From Firm-04 sp045591925 (GTDB lineage: Bacteria; Bacillota; Clostridia; Oscillospirales; Ruminococcaceae): DNA of 64,000 nucleotides. Positions 8,223-17,017 of the stretch are shown here, one piece after another. The first letter of the stretch is position 1. Each line of letters starts with the position of its first letter. The DNA lies in contig JAZNTW010000079.1 in the NCBI GenBank assembly GCA_045591925.1, positions 1 to 64,000 of the forward strand, written 5' to 3'. The translations under genes and the position numbers were made by a program. Below the pieces are notes generated by a model that was not told the origin of the DNA, did not search any database, and was given only the letters and a program-made list of their open reading frames with translations.

Positions 8223-8768
8223 ATGAAATCGAACCACGTTCCGAGGACTCAGCACCGTACCGTTCATCTGGCACAGATTGCAGTCGGGGCGGCGCTCATG
8301 GCAATTTGCGCATGGCTCGCCGTTCCGCTGACCGTCCCCATCACGCTGCAAACCTTTGCTGTATGCTTCATTCTTGCAGCACTCGGCGGCAAGCGCGGCA
8401 CCTGCGCCATCCTCGTTTACATCCTGCTCGGCGCAATCGGGATGCCGGTTTTCGCGCATTTTACAGGCGGCGTCGGTACCTTGCTCGGCAGCACCGGCGG
8501 TTATATCCTCGGATTTCTCCTGGTCGGCATTGTCTATCTGATCATGACGAAGCTGTTCGGCAATCGGCTGGCTGTTCAGAGCATCGCGCTGCTGCTCGGT
8601 CTTTTGCTCTGCTATCTATCCGGAACGGCATGGTACATCTTTGTCTGCGCCAAGGCAATCTCGCTGCATACCGCGCTCACATACTGCGTTTTCCCATTCA
8701 TCCTCCCAGATCTGATTCAGCTTGGGCTTGCGCTGGTCATTGCGCGGCGCATTCAGCCGATGCTCTAG
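8223..8768 (+). CDS. bioY: BioY family biotin transporter substrate-binding component
   Basis: A 181-residue protein with about six membrane segments. It matches BioY, the S-component that binds biotin in the membrane, alone or with an ECF energy-coupling module. Visible family marks are the first helix IAVGAALMAICAWLAVPL, the PITLQTFAV segment and the glycine-rich GGVGTLLGSTGGYILGF. No bio genes or ECF ATPases are nearby, so it would use a shared ECF module encoded elsewhere. It is the last gene of the + strand cluster, followed by a terminator. Confidence 0.9.
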   Translation: MKSNHVPRTQHRTVHLAQIAVGAALMAICAWLAVPLTVPITLQTFAVCFILAALGGKRGTCAILVYILLGAIGMPVFAHFTGGVGTLLGSTGGYILGFLLVGIVYLIMTKLFGNRLAVQSIALLLGLLLCYLSGTAWYIFVCAKAISLHTALTYCVFPFILPDLIQLGLALVIARRIQPML

Positions 8769-8788
8769 TCTGCAAACAGCCAAATCCG

Positions 8789-8868
8789 TCCGAAAATCGG
8801 GGCGGATTTTTTCTTGTTAAACCATATGAAAAGCCGCGAATCACAGTACATTCTGCGATTCGCGGCTT
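8789..8868. terminator. Two hairpins between convergent genes
   Basis: The first hairpin (AATCCG...CGGATT, about 8789-8812) is followed by TTTTTTC and ends the bioY transcript. The second is a 12-bp perfect stem (AAGCCGCGAATC 8831-8842 with its complement at 8857-8868). Read on the minus strand it is followed by TTTT, so it probably ends transcription entering from the opposite direction. The rest of 8869-8972 holds nothing recognisable. Confidence 0.7.
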
Positions 8869-8972
8869 GATTCATTTCACATTTTCACACGCAGGGTGCA
8901 GACAGATTTCCGAGCTGTTGAAGGGGTAACAGACCAAAAATCCAACCTTGCGACCCATTGTGTATCATCCGA

Positions 8973-11495
8973 TTATTTGCCCTCGTGGAAGAAGTTCGGC
9001 AGTGCGTCATAGACATAATGCCGGACAATGCCCCACCAGTGCGTTTCATTCGGCGCTTCCAAGAAGTAGAGATTACCCTTTGAGAAGTCGCTCGTATAGG
9101 TAAAGCGTTTTGTATCGCTCTTCAGCGCGTTCATCAGCGGAACCATGTTGCCGTAAGCGATATCCTCGGTACCGGTTGCCGCAAAGACATAGTAATCATC
9201 CTTCTGATAACCGCCCTTGTCGATGGCAGCCTGAATGGCACTCGCACCGCCCCAGCAGTGACCGGAAAGCGGCATATAATATGCGCAGATGTCGAGACAG
9301 TTGATCATCATATTCCATGTCGAACCGCCGCCCATTGAGAAGCCGCCGTAGGCGCGATGGAATCTCGACGCTTTCAGATCCTCCAGGGAGGTGGATTCTG
9401 CATAGGTAGAATACTTGCCCTCGACATACGGGATAATGGTCTGGCGCATTTCATTCCAAATATCGCCTGCGCCGTCCGGAGATTTATTGAAGGTCGGCGT
9501 GACAACGATCATCGGCTCAATGACGCCATCTGCAATCATGTTATCGAGCATGACATCAATGTTGATATTATTATCATTGAAGCAGGTTTCCTCGGATTCG
9601 CCGCCGCCGTGCATTAGATAGAACACATTGTATTTCTTGCTCTCATCATAGCCATACGGAATATAGACATACATTTTCTTGTTGCCATTGATGCCGGAAT
9701 AATTTTCGGTAATCACCTGACCGTGATTTGCCGGCTGATCCTTGAAGTAGTTCTTGCCATTCTGCTCAGGCGCTTTGAAGAACTTCATATTTTCCGTATA
9801 CTCATACGGTGTGTATTCCGGTTCATCCGGCTCAACCTTTTCCGGATACTGATTGGTCTGACCGGTCAGATATTTTGTATACCAGTCGATATCGTCTCTT
9901 TCGAGCTTCTTGTTGCAGTTGACATCCGCAGCCTTGATCGCGGTCTTATTGGTTTCCTGTGCAAGCAGCATTTTGACTGCGTAGGAGTAGTCCGCAGCAT
10001 CAATCACGCTGTCGCCGTTGACATCACCGAGAATGCCGGAGTCCTTATTCTTTGTAAAGACGCCGCCGAACTCGTCAACAATTTGTCCGGGGATCGTGCT
10101 GCTACCGGATTCCTTGAACTGCCACCAGTCTACATTAAAGAGGTAGCTTTCGTCGCCGGCAAAGCGCAGATACAGGTCATGCGTACCGGTTGCACCGGCG
10201 CAGTTACCGGAAACGGTCTCCCATGCCTGCCAGTCGCCGGTCACAGGAACGGTTACCGTGCCGACAATCGGGCCATCTGCCGCGTCCAGATGCAGTTCGA
10301 TCTTACCGCCGCTGCCGGCAGAAGCAACCGACGCATAGAACTCAGCAGCACCCTTTTCACCAAAGTCAACGCCGCTGACTTTCACGTAATCGCCATTTTC
10401 AATATAACCGATTGCGAGCGTACCTGCTTCGATTTTTTCCGTTTTGATGCCGGATGACCAGCTCATTGTTTCCGCTTCGACGCGCTCATACGGGTTCAAG
10501 GCTTCGATCTGCTTCGGGCCCTCATTTGTGAGGTTGATCATCGGAATCGAGCCGTCCGGATTATAGGTGAACTCCTCCACACAGGCGCTGCGCTTGAACG
10601 TGCCGCCGCCCGGCAGACCGTTTTTGTGATAGAAGAAGTAGGAGTGATCCTTATAGTCGATGACGCCGCCGTGGGTTGTGAAGCAGTTGGATTCTTTCTG
10701 AATCTGACCACCGAATGTCCACGGGCCGGTCACACTGGGCGCAGTTGCATATGCCTGACTTTCGCCGTTGTCGCTGCCGCAGAAGCTGGCATACAGGAGA
10801 TAATAGAGATTGTTCCGCTTGCAAAGCCAAGGGCCCTCGCCATATGCGCAGCCCTTGCTGCTGGAGCCGAATGAACCCTGCGTCATCTCAAATTTCTGAA
10901 TCGGGCCATCGAGCGTGACCATATCCTCTTTCAGCTTTGCATAATAGCAGGTCGGATTGCCGAACATGATCCATGCCTGACCGTCATCATCAATCATAAC
11001 AGTCGGGTCGATGTAATCCCAGTTCGGACCGGCAAGCGGTTTACCGAGAACATCCTTATACGGACCTTCCGGCTTATCCGCAACCGCAACGCCGACTGCT
11101 CTACCGCCTCCGCCGCCGTCTGTCGTGGTGAAGTAGAAATAATACTTACCATTGCGCTCGATGCACTGAGAAGCCCATGCGTTATTCTCGGTACACCATG
11201 AGAACTCATTGTCCTTGAGGATCATGCCGTGGTCTGTCCAGTTCTGCATATCCTTTGTGGAGAATGCCTGCCAGCCGATCATGTAGTAGAAGTCGTTGTC
11301 GGCATCTCTGTCACAGCCGGTGAACATCCAAAGCTCATCGCCAATGACGATTGGTGCAGGGTCAGGCGTAAAACTTGTCTGCACAATCGGATTTTGTGCA
11401 GAGGCGTCCAGCACGCTTGTACGTCCAACTGCGCCTATGCAAAGCACAGCCGAAACCGCAAGCGCGATTCGGATTTGCTGTTTGATTGATTTCAT
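8973..11495 (-). CDS. Multidomain plant-wall enzyme: GH43 - CBM6 - dockerin - CE1 esterase
   Basis: An 840-residue secreted enzyme. Residues 1-33 form a signal peptide. About 35-330 is a five-bladed GH43 domain with the catalytic acid DPAP (D45), the middle Asp in WDYIDPTVMIDDDG and the general acid Glu in YGEGPW, predicted to act on arabinoxylan or arabinan. About 335-465 is a CBM6-like carbohydrate-binding module (YERVEAE...VDWWQF). About 487-550 is a type I dockerin (GDVNGDSVIDAADYS plus a second calcium loop, DVNCNKKLERDD). About 570-840 is a CE1-type esterase with the nucleophile GFSMGG (S720). It should remove both sugar side chains and ester groups from xylan on a cellulosome. It is single-gene and has its own promoter. 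Confidence 0.92.
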   Translation of the reverse strand: MKSIKQQIRIALAVSAVLCIGAVGRTSVLDASAQNPIVQTSFTPDPAPIVIGDELWMFTGCDRDADNDFYYMIGWQAFSTKDMQNWTDHGMILKDNEFSWCTENNAWASQCIERNGKYYFYFTTTDGGGGGRAVGVAVADKPEGPYKDVLGKPLAGPNWDYIDPTVMIDDDGQAWIMFGNPTCYYAKLKEDMVTLDGPIQKFEMTQGSFGSSSKGCAYGEGPWLCKRNNLYYLLYASFCGSDNGESQAYATAPSVTGPWTFGGQIQKESNCFTTHGGVIDYKDHSYFFYHKNGLPGGGTFKRSACVEEFTYNPDGSIPMINLTNEGPKQIEALNPYERVEAETMSWSSGIKTEKIEAGTLAIGYIENGDYVKVSGVDFGEKGAAEFYASVASAGSGGKIELHLDAADGPIVGTVTVPVTGDWQAWETVSGNCAGATGTHDLYLRFAGDESYLFNVDWWQFKESGSSTIPGQIVDEFGGVFTKNKDSGILGDVNGDSVIDAADYSYAVKMLLAQETNKTAIKAADVNCNKKLERDDIDWYTKYLTGQTNQYPEKVEPDEPEYTPYEYTENMKFFKAPEQNGKNYFKDQPANHGQVITENYSGINGNKKMYVYIPYGYDESKKYNVFYLMHGGGESEETCFNDNNINIDVMLDNMIADGVIEPMIVVTPTFNKSPDGAGDIWNEMRQTIIPYVEGKYSTYAESTSLEDLKASRFHRAYGGFSMGGGSTWNMMINCLDICAYYMPLSGHCWGGASAIQAAIDKGGYQKDDYYVFAATGTEDIAYGNMVPLMNALKSDTKRFTYTSDFSKGNLYFLEAPNETHWWGIVRHYVYDALPNFFHEGK

Positions 11496-11528
11496 GAAGT
11501 TTCCCCCTAAGTGTATATTTATATTTTC

Positions 11529-11557
11529 ATTATAACTTGCCTGCCGTATGAATTCAA
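11529..11557 (-). promoter_or_regulatory. Promoter of the GH43-CE1 gene
   Basis: On the minus strand TTGAAT (complement of 11552-11557) and TATAAT (complement of 11529-11534) lie 17 nt apart, about 35 nt upstream of the ATG, with a strong Shine-Dalgarno (AGGGGGAAA) between. Confidence 0.8.
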
Positions 11558-11653
11558 TGTGTAATTACAAGAAAAACTGGATAAAACGCATACATTCTCC
11601 GACCGCGATTTGTACAGTTATTTCAATACAAGTTGTGTGAAAAGTTGTACAGC

Positions 11654-11691
11654 AAACGCCGCCTCAATCAATACATCGAGACGGCGTTTTG
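11654..11691. terminator. Hairpin downstream of queF
   Basis: AAACGCCG and CGGCGTTT with additional CTC/GAG pairing form a strong stem-loop just past the queF stop codon on the minus strand. The T-run is short. Nothing else recognisable is present in 11558-11741. Confidence 0.5.
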
Positions 11692-11741
11692 AATGGATAT
11701 TTCATATGCAGACGATACCTGTATGCAGTGCATCGTTTGGC

Positions 11742-12239
11742 TTATCGGTTGTCTACCGCTTCCGGATACAGGTCATGATGCGTCAGGCGCTCCCACGCGA
11801 CCTGCTCCCACTTCGTCCCTTTCATGCCATAATTGCAATAGGGGTCGATGGAGATGCCGCCGCGCGGCAGAAATTTGCCCCAGACCTCGATATACGCAGG
11901 CTCCATGAGCTTGATGAGGTCGTTCATGATGATGTTGACGCAGTCCTCATGGAAATCGCCGTGATTGCGGAAGCTGAAGAGATACAGCTTGAGCGATTTG
12001 CTCTCAACCATCTTGACGCGCGGCACATAGGAAATATAAATCGTTGCAAAATCGGGCTGACCGGTAATCGGGCAGAGACTCGTAAACTCCGGACAGTTGA
12101 ATTTGACGAAGTATTCGCGATCCGGATGCTTGTTCTCAAAGGTTTCGAGTACCTCAGGATTATAATCCGAGGAATATTTTGTATGCTGATTGCCGAGAAG
12201 CGTAATCTCTCCGCATTCATCCTTGCTGCGTCCTGCCAT
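11742..12239 (-). CDS. queF: NADPH-dependent 7-cyano-7-deazaguanine reductase (QueF)
   Basis: QueF reduces the nitrile preQ0 to the amine preQ1, the base later inserted into tRNA on the way to queuosine. The 165-residue product is the short unimodular type. Visible are the substrate-binding Cys region NCPEFTSLCPITGQPDF (the second Cys is the nucleophile), VESKSLKLYLFSFRNHGDFHED and the PRGGISIDPYC block. ATG 12239 is chosen since GTGAGG precedes it at the right distance. It lies beyond the PH-domain protein at the end of the que gene set, separated by 290 bp with a gene fragment, so it may be read from the same transcript or a weak local promoter. Confidence 0.95.
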   Translation of the reverse strand: MAGRSKDECGEITLLGNQHTKYSSDYNPEVLETFENKHPDREYFVKFNCPEFTSLCPITGQPDFATIYISYVPRVKMVESKSLKLYLFSFRNHGDFHEDCVNIIMNDLIKLMEPAYIEVWGKFLPRGGISIDPYCNYGMKGTKWEQVAWERLTHHDLYPEAVDNR

Positions 12240-12335
12240 AGCAAGCCTCACTTTCTGCCGTTCATACGGCGGTTATTTACGATTTTGTGCAATAAGATTG
12301 AGAACGAGCCGGTAAAACTGCTCCGCGCTGTCCGG

Positions 12336-12478
12336 TCACCGCCCGTTCTCGAATTCAATCTCACGGATATACCGGATATCTCCCAGCGACTTCGATTGGA
12401 TCGAGCTCCCGTCAATCATAATGACGCGCATATTTGTAATTGCATAGCTGGTAGGAACATATTGAACCAATTTTTTGT
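12336..12478 (-). pseudogene. Remnant of a bacterial PH-domain protein
   Basis: Minus-strand translation gives YAITNMRVIMIDGSSIQ then SLGDIRYIREIEFENGR before a stop. This matches the YAITNRRVMTSTGTRIL...LTTILYVKFREF stretch of the neighbouring intact gene. The fragment lacks a start (a stop precedes it) and covers only one motif of the PH domain, so it is read as what is left of a duplicated copy. Confidence 0.6.
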
Positions 12479-12528
12479 TTTCACTTCATGATTCAAGCGC
12501 CCTTATATTTTTTATTGGGCAAAGCCCC

Positions 12529-14124
12529 CTATATCTGCGGTTCATTTTCATTGACTCCGGTTAATTGCAAGAGAATATTGAAAAAATCATGTACCCCGTT
12601 TTCGATTTCAAAAACATAGTGTCGATACGGCTCGTTAATATGCGTATTCCGTCTTTTGCGGTTATAGGCATTTGCTGATATGTACTGCTGAAACCTCTGC
12701 CGATCCTCCTCAAACATCACCTGAACATGGACAGCATTGTTATGAGTGCTGACGCCGTGGATAAACTGCACACCCACGCTCTCGAATGTCTGATTCTTTT
12801 TCTTTATGATAATGCGCTGGTTCGTAAGTGCCACAAGGTGCCGCATGGAAGTTTTTGACAAAAAAATACTCGCAATCAGGATTCCCACCGCTAAGACGCC
12901 TGCTGCCTTACGCACGGTCGAAGATTCTATAAGGCCCATGAAAGTTGATGCGTTTACAAGCAATGCAATCAAAATGATTCCTGCAGCCCAAAGCAATACA
13001 ATGAGCCAAGCATATCCGAACTTGTATTCGCCCGACCAAAAAATCTCCTCACCCGATTTCAACGCTTGGGTAAATTCATGGTTATACTGGATAAACCGGC
13101 TTTTCAGTGGCTTCTTCCGCATCGGTACAGATTCAGGAGACATATTGACCGCTTGCGGAGAATTCCGAACCTGTTTCTCACTCGCACAAGACTGATCCTG
13201 CATCGTTACAGATTCGGGAGGCATATTGACCGCTTGCGGAGAATTCCGAACCTGTTCCTCACTCGCACAAGGCTGATTCTGCATCGATACAGATTCGGGA
13301 GACATATCGACCGCTTGAGGAAAATTCTGAACCGGATTCTCACTCGCGCACTGAACAGCATCCGACTGCTTCGATGATACGCGCAGCGACTTCTGCATAA
13401 CCAGATTCTCATTCGCACAGCGAACAGCATCGGCTAAAATGGCATAGACCGTCGGGGCATTGATCACGTTATAGAGCTCATCATAACGCTTCGCAGAGCC
13501 GCGGTTTCTGTCCCAATTCCCGCTTTGATTTCCGCGCAGCACAGCCGTATTGCCATAATGGGTCACATTAAATTTCTCGTGTTCACAGAAAAACACCGTG
13601 CCCATGCCATCACCAAATTCCCGAAATTTGACATATAGAATTGTTGTGAGATCCTTTGACAGGATTCTCGTCCCGGTCGAAGTCATCACACGCCTATTTG
13701 TAATGGCATATTTGTAATCCGAATAGTCGATATCGGGCTTCGAATCTTTAATCATTTTCGATAGCTCGCGGAAAACGAGAATCAGAAGGATCAACGCTAA
13801 AATTTGTGCAATACCATCGAAGTTGAACGCCAACAGTTTGTCTACCTGCTCCCTGTTTGTCACAGACGGAAGAATCAGATGTGTCAAAACGAACTCCCAA
13901 CCGGCCTTGAATGTTATACAAAAGAGCGGAAACAGAACCACAGACAAGGTTAGCATGAAGCCAATCGGCAGTGGCAGCTTTTTCTTCGACTGTGTCTCCG
14001 GCTGCGGCCGTCCGCACCAAAGAATGTATTCGTCTTCCATAAGCTGCGGTCTGAATAGCTGTTCGGCTTCGATGGCGTCCTCCTGTTCAATCGCCTTCAA
14101 TGAATAATTATCCATATTATTCAT
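12529..14124 (-). CDS. Membrane protein with two bacterial PH domains and an internal 27-residue repeat
   Basis: A 531-residue protein of unknown role. About residues 50-125 hold two membrane helices, followed by a bacterial PH-like domain (YAITNRRVMTSTGTRIL, about 138-225). A variable linker follows, then two more helices (about 380-430) and a second PH-like part (LVALTNQRIIIKKK). The linker contains three tandem copies of a 27-residue unit (CASExxVRNSPQAVNM-PESV type). The gene sits 20 bp upstream of... on the transcript directly after queC, inside the queuosine gene set, but nothing links it to that pathway. A broken relative lies next to it (12336-12478). Function unknown. Confidence 0.75.
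   Translation of the reverse strand: MNNMDNYSLKAIEQEDAIEAEQLFRPQLMEDEYILWCGRPQPETQSKKKLPLPIGFMLTLSVVLFPLFCITFKAGWEFVLTHLILPSVTNREQVDKLLAFNFDGIAQILALILLILVFRELSKMIKDSKPDIDYSDYKYAITNRRVMTSTGTRILSKDLTTILYVKFREFGDGMGTVFFCEHEKFNVTHYGNTAVLRGNQSGNWDRNRGSAKRYDELYNVINAPTVYAILADAVRCANENLVMQKSLRVSSKQSDAVQCASENPVQNFPQAVDMSPESVSMQNQPCASEEQVRNSPQAVNMPPESVTMQDQSCASEKQVRNSPQAVNMSPESVPMRKKPLKSRFIQYNHEFTQALKSGEEIFWSGEYKFGYAWLIVLLWAAGIILIALLVNASTFMGLIESSTVRKAAGVLAVGILIASIFLSKTSMRHLVALTNQRIIIKKKNQTFESVGVQFIHGVSTHNNAVHVQVMFEEDRQRFQQYISANAYNRKRRNTHINEPYRHYVFEIENGVHDFFNILLQLTGVNENEPQI
13100..13345. repeat. 81-bp tandem repeat, three copies, within the PH-domain gene
   Basis: The block TCACTCGC recurs at 13178, 13259 and 13340, exactly 81 bp apart, with the sequence between conserved at most positions. 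It stays in frame, coding three copies of a 27-residue unit in the hydrophilic linker. Confidence 0.85.
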
Positions 14125-14144
14125 ATTTCAAGCCCCCCTTTGTA

Positions 14145-14825
14145 TCAAAGATACGCCGGTTCAACAATCCCGTTTTCTTTCATTGCCGCAATTCTGTCGC
14201 GGCAGGTACCGCAAAGACCGCAGGGCTTCTCGCCGCCCTCGTAGCAGCTCCATGTCAGTTCATACGGCACCTTCAGGCGCAGTCCCTCCGCAACGACATC
14301 CGCTTTTGTTTTGCCGACAAACGGTGCTTCTACGCGAAGCTGACAGCCGCTGCCGAGATAAATCGCCTGATTGATCGCGTCATTGAACGCCTGACTGCAA
14401 TCGGGATAGGCGCTTCCTGCCGCGTCATCGGCGTGCGCGCCGTAATAGATCACCTCGCAGCCATGCGAAAGCGCAATGCTTGCCGCCGAGGAAAGAAACA
14501 GCCCATTCCGGAACGGTACATAGGTCGAAACAGGCTTTCCGTTTGCGTCATCAAGCTGCTCCGAATAGCTTTCCTTGGGGATTTCCTGTGTACTGCTCTT
14601 GAGCAGCGAGCAATCCGAATCCGCAAAGATTTGTGCAAGGTCGAGTGTTTGCAGCGTAACGCCGTAATGCTTCGCGACCGCCCTTGCCGCATCCAGCTCC
14701 TTGCTGTGCTTCTGTCCATAGCTGACGGACAGTGCCAATACTTCATCCGCACCATATCGTTCAATCGCAAGCGCGAGACAAGTCGTGCTGTCCAGACCGC
14801 CGCTGAATAAAACCAATGCTTTCAT
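14145..14825 (-). CDS. queC: 7-cyano-7-deazaguanine synthase (QueC)
   Basis: QueC converts 7-carboxy-7-deazaguanine to preQ0 using ATP and ammonia. The 226-residue product has the PP-loop SGGLDST (residues 8-14) and the C-terminal zinc site formed by C-x8-C-x2-C-x2-C (CYEGGEKPCGLCGTC), both diagnostic. Its start overlaps the folE stop by 4 bp, so the genes are translationally coupled. Confidence 0.96.
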   Translation of the reverse strand: MKALVLFSGGLDSTTCLALAIERYGADEVLALSVSYGQKHSKELDAARAVAKHYGVTLQTLDLAQIFADSDCSLLKSSTQEIPKESYSEQLDDANGKPVSTYVPFRNGLFLSSAASIALSHGCEVIYYGAHADDAAGSAYPDCSQAFNDAINQAIYLGSGCQLRVEAPFVGKTKADVVAEGLRLKVPYELTWSCYEGGEKPCGLCGTCRDRIAAMKENGIVEPAYL

Positions 14826-15391
14826 TTGACGCCCTCCGTAATCAAACGCTGCAAATTCCAGTCCTCCTGAAATTTTCCGCAGAATGTCTGTGTAAACGTC
14901 CGCGCCGAGGCATTGCGGATGCCGCGCGCCGTCATGCAGCTATGCGTACCGGCAATCACCACGCCGACATCCTGCGTGCCTGCCGCCTCCATCAGAATCT
15001 CAGCAATATCCGAGCCGAGCCGCTCCTGTAATTGCAGCCGCTTTGCCGCCATATCACAGATTCGCGCGATCTTCGAAAGACCGATGACCTTATTCTGCGG
15101 CACATACGCCACATGAACCGACATATCATACATCAATGCCATATGGTGTTCGCAGTAGGAGAACACCTCGATATCGCGCACCACGACAGGACCCGCGTGC
15201 TTCGGTGCTTCAAAGGTCTTGCCGAACATCTCCGCAATCTCATGATTCGTATAGCCGATGCCCTCAAACACCTCCGTATACATTCTCGCAATTCGCTCCG
15301 GTGTTTCGAGCAAGCCCTCTCTGTTGGGGTCTTCACCGAGCGCGACCAGAATGCCGCGAATATGTTCTTCGATTGCCTTTGTATCTATCAT
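14822..15391 (-). CDS. folE: GTP cyclohydrolase I (FolE)
   Basis: FolE converts GTP to 7,8-dihydroneopterin triphosphate, the entry point of both folate and queuosine synthesis. The 189-residue protein has the zinc and catalytic residues in SYCEHHMALMYD, the IGLSKIARICDMAAKRLQ helix and GVVIAGTHSCMTARGIR. Its place between que genes with 4-bp overlaps on both sides indicates that it feeds the queuosine branch here. Confidence 0.96.
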   Translation of the reverse strand: MIDTKAIEEHIRGILVALGEDPNREGLLETPERIARMYTEVFEGIGYTNHEIAEMFGKTFEAPKHAGPVVVRDIEVFSYCEHHMALMYDMSVHVAYVPQNKVIGLSKIARICDMAAKRLQLQERLGSDIAEILMEAAGTQDVGVVIAGTHSCMTARGIRNASARTFTQTFCGKFQEDWNLQRLITEGVK

Positions 15392-15900
15392 ATTCCCTCA
15401 CCTCTCAAATTCAGCTCCATATCAATACATTCCCATGTGCCGATCGGCAGCTCGCATTCCCGCCGGTTGTACGCCCGAAATCCGACCGATTCATAACAAT
15501 GCTTTGCATTTTCATTATTTGCAAAGACACCAAGGTCAATCCGTTCCGCATGAAGCACCGTTTTTGCATATGCAATGCCAAGGCGCATCATCTGACTGCC
15601 GCAGCCCTTCCCTCTGCATTCGGGATTCAGTATCACAAATCCAAACCGCACCGATGTATCGTCATCCTCGCGCGGATACCGGATGATAAAATGCCCGATT
15701 GCCCGATTCTCCGCATCAATCGCCATCAGCGGAAAAAAACTTCCCGTCTGAATCTGCGGCGCATAATTTTCTATAATATCCTGCGCGGTCAGCGGAAATT
15801 TATTGAACCGATCCGCAGACCATTGGTACAGCTCCTTTTCAGATTGCAGCCATCGGCAAATACGCCCGGCATCTGCCTGTTCATATGCCCGCAGCTTCAT
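15388..15900 (-). CDS. GNAT-family N-acetyltransferase
   Basis: A 170-residue GCN5-related acetyltransferase. It opens MKLRAYEQADAGRICRWL, typical of the RimJ/RimL-like branch, and carries the acetyl-CoA loop RGKGCGSQMMRLGIAYA (the R-x-x-G-x-G/A pattern) followed by LGVFANNENAKHCYESVGF. The substrate is unknown. The gene overlaps folE by 4 bp and follows queE by 30 bp, so it is part of the que operon although no acetylation step is known in that pathway. Confidence 0.88.
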   Translation of the reverse strand: MKLRAYEQADAGRICRWLQSEKELYQWSADRFNKFPLTAQDIIENYAPQIQTGSFFPLMAIDAENRAIGHFIIRYPREDDDTSVRFGFVILNPECRGKGCGSQMMRLGIAYAKTVLHAERIDLGVFANNENAKHCYESVGFRAYNRRECELPIGTWECIDMELNLRGEGI

Positions 15901-15930
15901 GTTCCGCGACCTCCTATTCTGCAGCGCATT

Positions 15931-16596
15931 TCACACGCCCCTTGCCATCGGGTCCCAGATGAACTTATGGAGCTGTAATTGCAGCCGAAAATCGCCCATC
16001 TGCTGTTCTTTCATGATTTCTACAATCTCCGCAGGCTCGATGCGCCCGAACACCGCACTGAGATACATCGGACACGGCGGCTGATACTGCGCCGCTATTT
16101 CCTTTGCACGCAGCACATCCTCGCGCGAGCCGCAGACAAATTTCACACAGTCGGACGCTTGCAGCAGCGCAAAATTTTCCTGACACATATGCTGCTCCAT
16201 CTTGCTTGCAGGGAGCTTATAGTCCATCGTGAATACTGCACCGCAATGGCGAAACGGCTCCAGTGAAACAGCGCCGTTTGTCTCAATTTCCACGTATAAG
16301 CCCATGCGGACAAGCTGCTCGATCACATCCGCAATGGCTTCCTGTAAAAGCGGTTCACCGCCCGTCAGCGTGACATTTCGCACACCCTGCGAAACGGCTT
16401 GCTCTGCGATTTTGATGATATCATCGAGCGTGACGACCTCATGCGGTGCGTCCTTGCCGCAAGCCCACGCCGTATCGCACCAGTCACAGCGCAGATTACA
16501 GCCGGCAAACCGCAGAAATAACGCAAGCTCTCCGGCACGGCGACCTTCACCGTTGATGCTGATAAAATGCTCCGCGAGCCGATACATCTTCTCCAT
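15931..16596 (-). CDS. queE: 7-carboxy-7-deazaguanine synthase (QueE)
   Basis: QueE is a radical-SAM enzyme that contracts 6-carboxytetrahydropterin to 7-carboxy-7-deazaguanine. The 221-residue protein starts MEKMYRLAEHFISINGEG and has the cluster-binding C-x3-C-x2-C (GCNLRCDWCDT) and the TLTGGEPLLQ SAM-binding block. ATG 16596 is preferred because GAGGTG precedes it. It follows the queD stop directly (TGAGATG). Confidence 0.95.
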   Translation of the reverse strand: MEKMYRLAEHFISINGEGRRAGELALFLRFAGCNLRCDWCDTAWACGKDAPHEVVTLDDIIKIAEQAVSQGVRNVTLTGGEPLLQEAIADVIEQLVRMGLYVEIETNGAVSLEPFRHCGAVFTMDYKLPASKMEQHMCQENFALLQASDCVKFVCGSREDVLRAKEIAAQYQPPCPMYLSAVFGRIEPAEIVEIMKEQQMGDFRLQLQLHKFIWDPMARGV

Positions 16597-16597
16597 C

Positions 16598-17017
16598 TCA
16601 CACCTCATAGCTTGCGCAGTTGTCGGGCGTTTCGTAGACCGTCACACGCAGCACCGGCAGCCCCTTTGCCTGTAATTTCGCATAGAATGCCCTTGCAAAA
16701 TTCTCTGCGGTCGGGCGATAGGGAACCTCGATCAGATGAAACTGTTCATCTTCAAGTGCGGAAAGCGTTGCAGCTTTCAGCGAGCCGCTTTCGTAAATCA
16801 TCGCATGGTCGTATTCATTTGCAAGCGACCGCACCGCGGCTTTCAGATCGCCAAAGTCAATCACCATACCGCGTTTTTCGCCGGATTGCTGCAAATCCTC
16901 CGCGCCTGCCTCGACCTCGATCACCCAATGATGACCATGCAGATTCGCACATTTTCCATTGTAGCCGGCAAGAAAATGTGCGCTGTCAAAGGCTGCGGAT
17001 GTTTTCAGTCTGAACAT
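16598..17017 (-). CDS. queD: 6-carboxytetrahydropterin synthase (QueD)
   Basis: QueD makes 6-carboxy-5,6,7,8-tetrahydropterin from dihydroneopterin triphosphate. The 139-residue product shows FDSAHFLAGYNGKCANLHGHHW, the zinc His ligands and the catalytic Cys of the PTPS family, and the late ENFARAFYAKL segment. ATG 17017 follows AAGGAGAG. It is the first gene of the operon, read from the consensus promoter at 17195-17223 through a leader with a terminator. Confidence 0.95.
   Translation of the reverse strand: MFRLKTSAAFDSAHFLAGYNGKCANLHGHHWVIEVEAGAEDLQQSGEKRGMVIDFGDLKAAVRSLANEYDHAMIYESGSLKAATLSALEDEQFHLIEVPYRPTAENFARAFYAKLQAKGLPVLRVTVYETPDNCASYEV

Noticed and set aside
6672..8459. 595-codon minus-strand open frame across CPBP and ispE
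   Set aside because: Antisense shadow of two well-supported genes; it crosses gene borders without sense.
13100..13345. Possible CRISPR array
   Set aside because: Units are 81 bp, contiguous without spacers and stay in frame within a gene; a coding tandem repeat.
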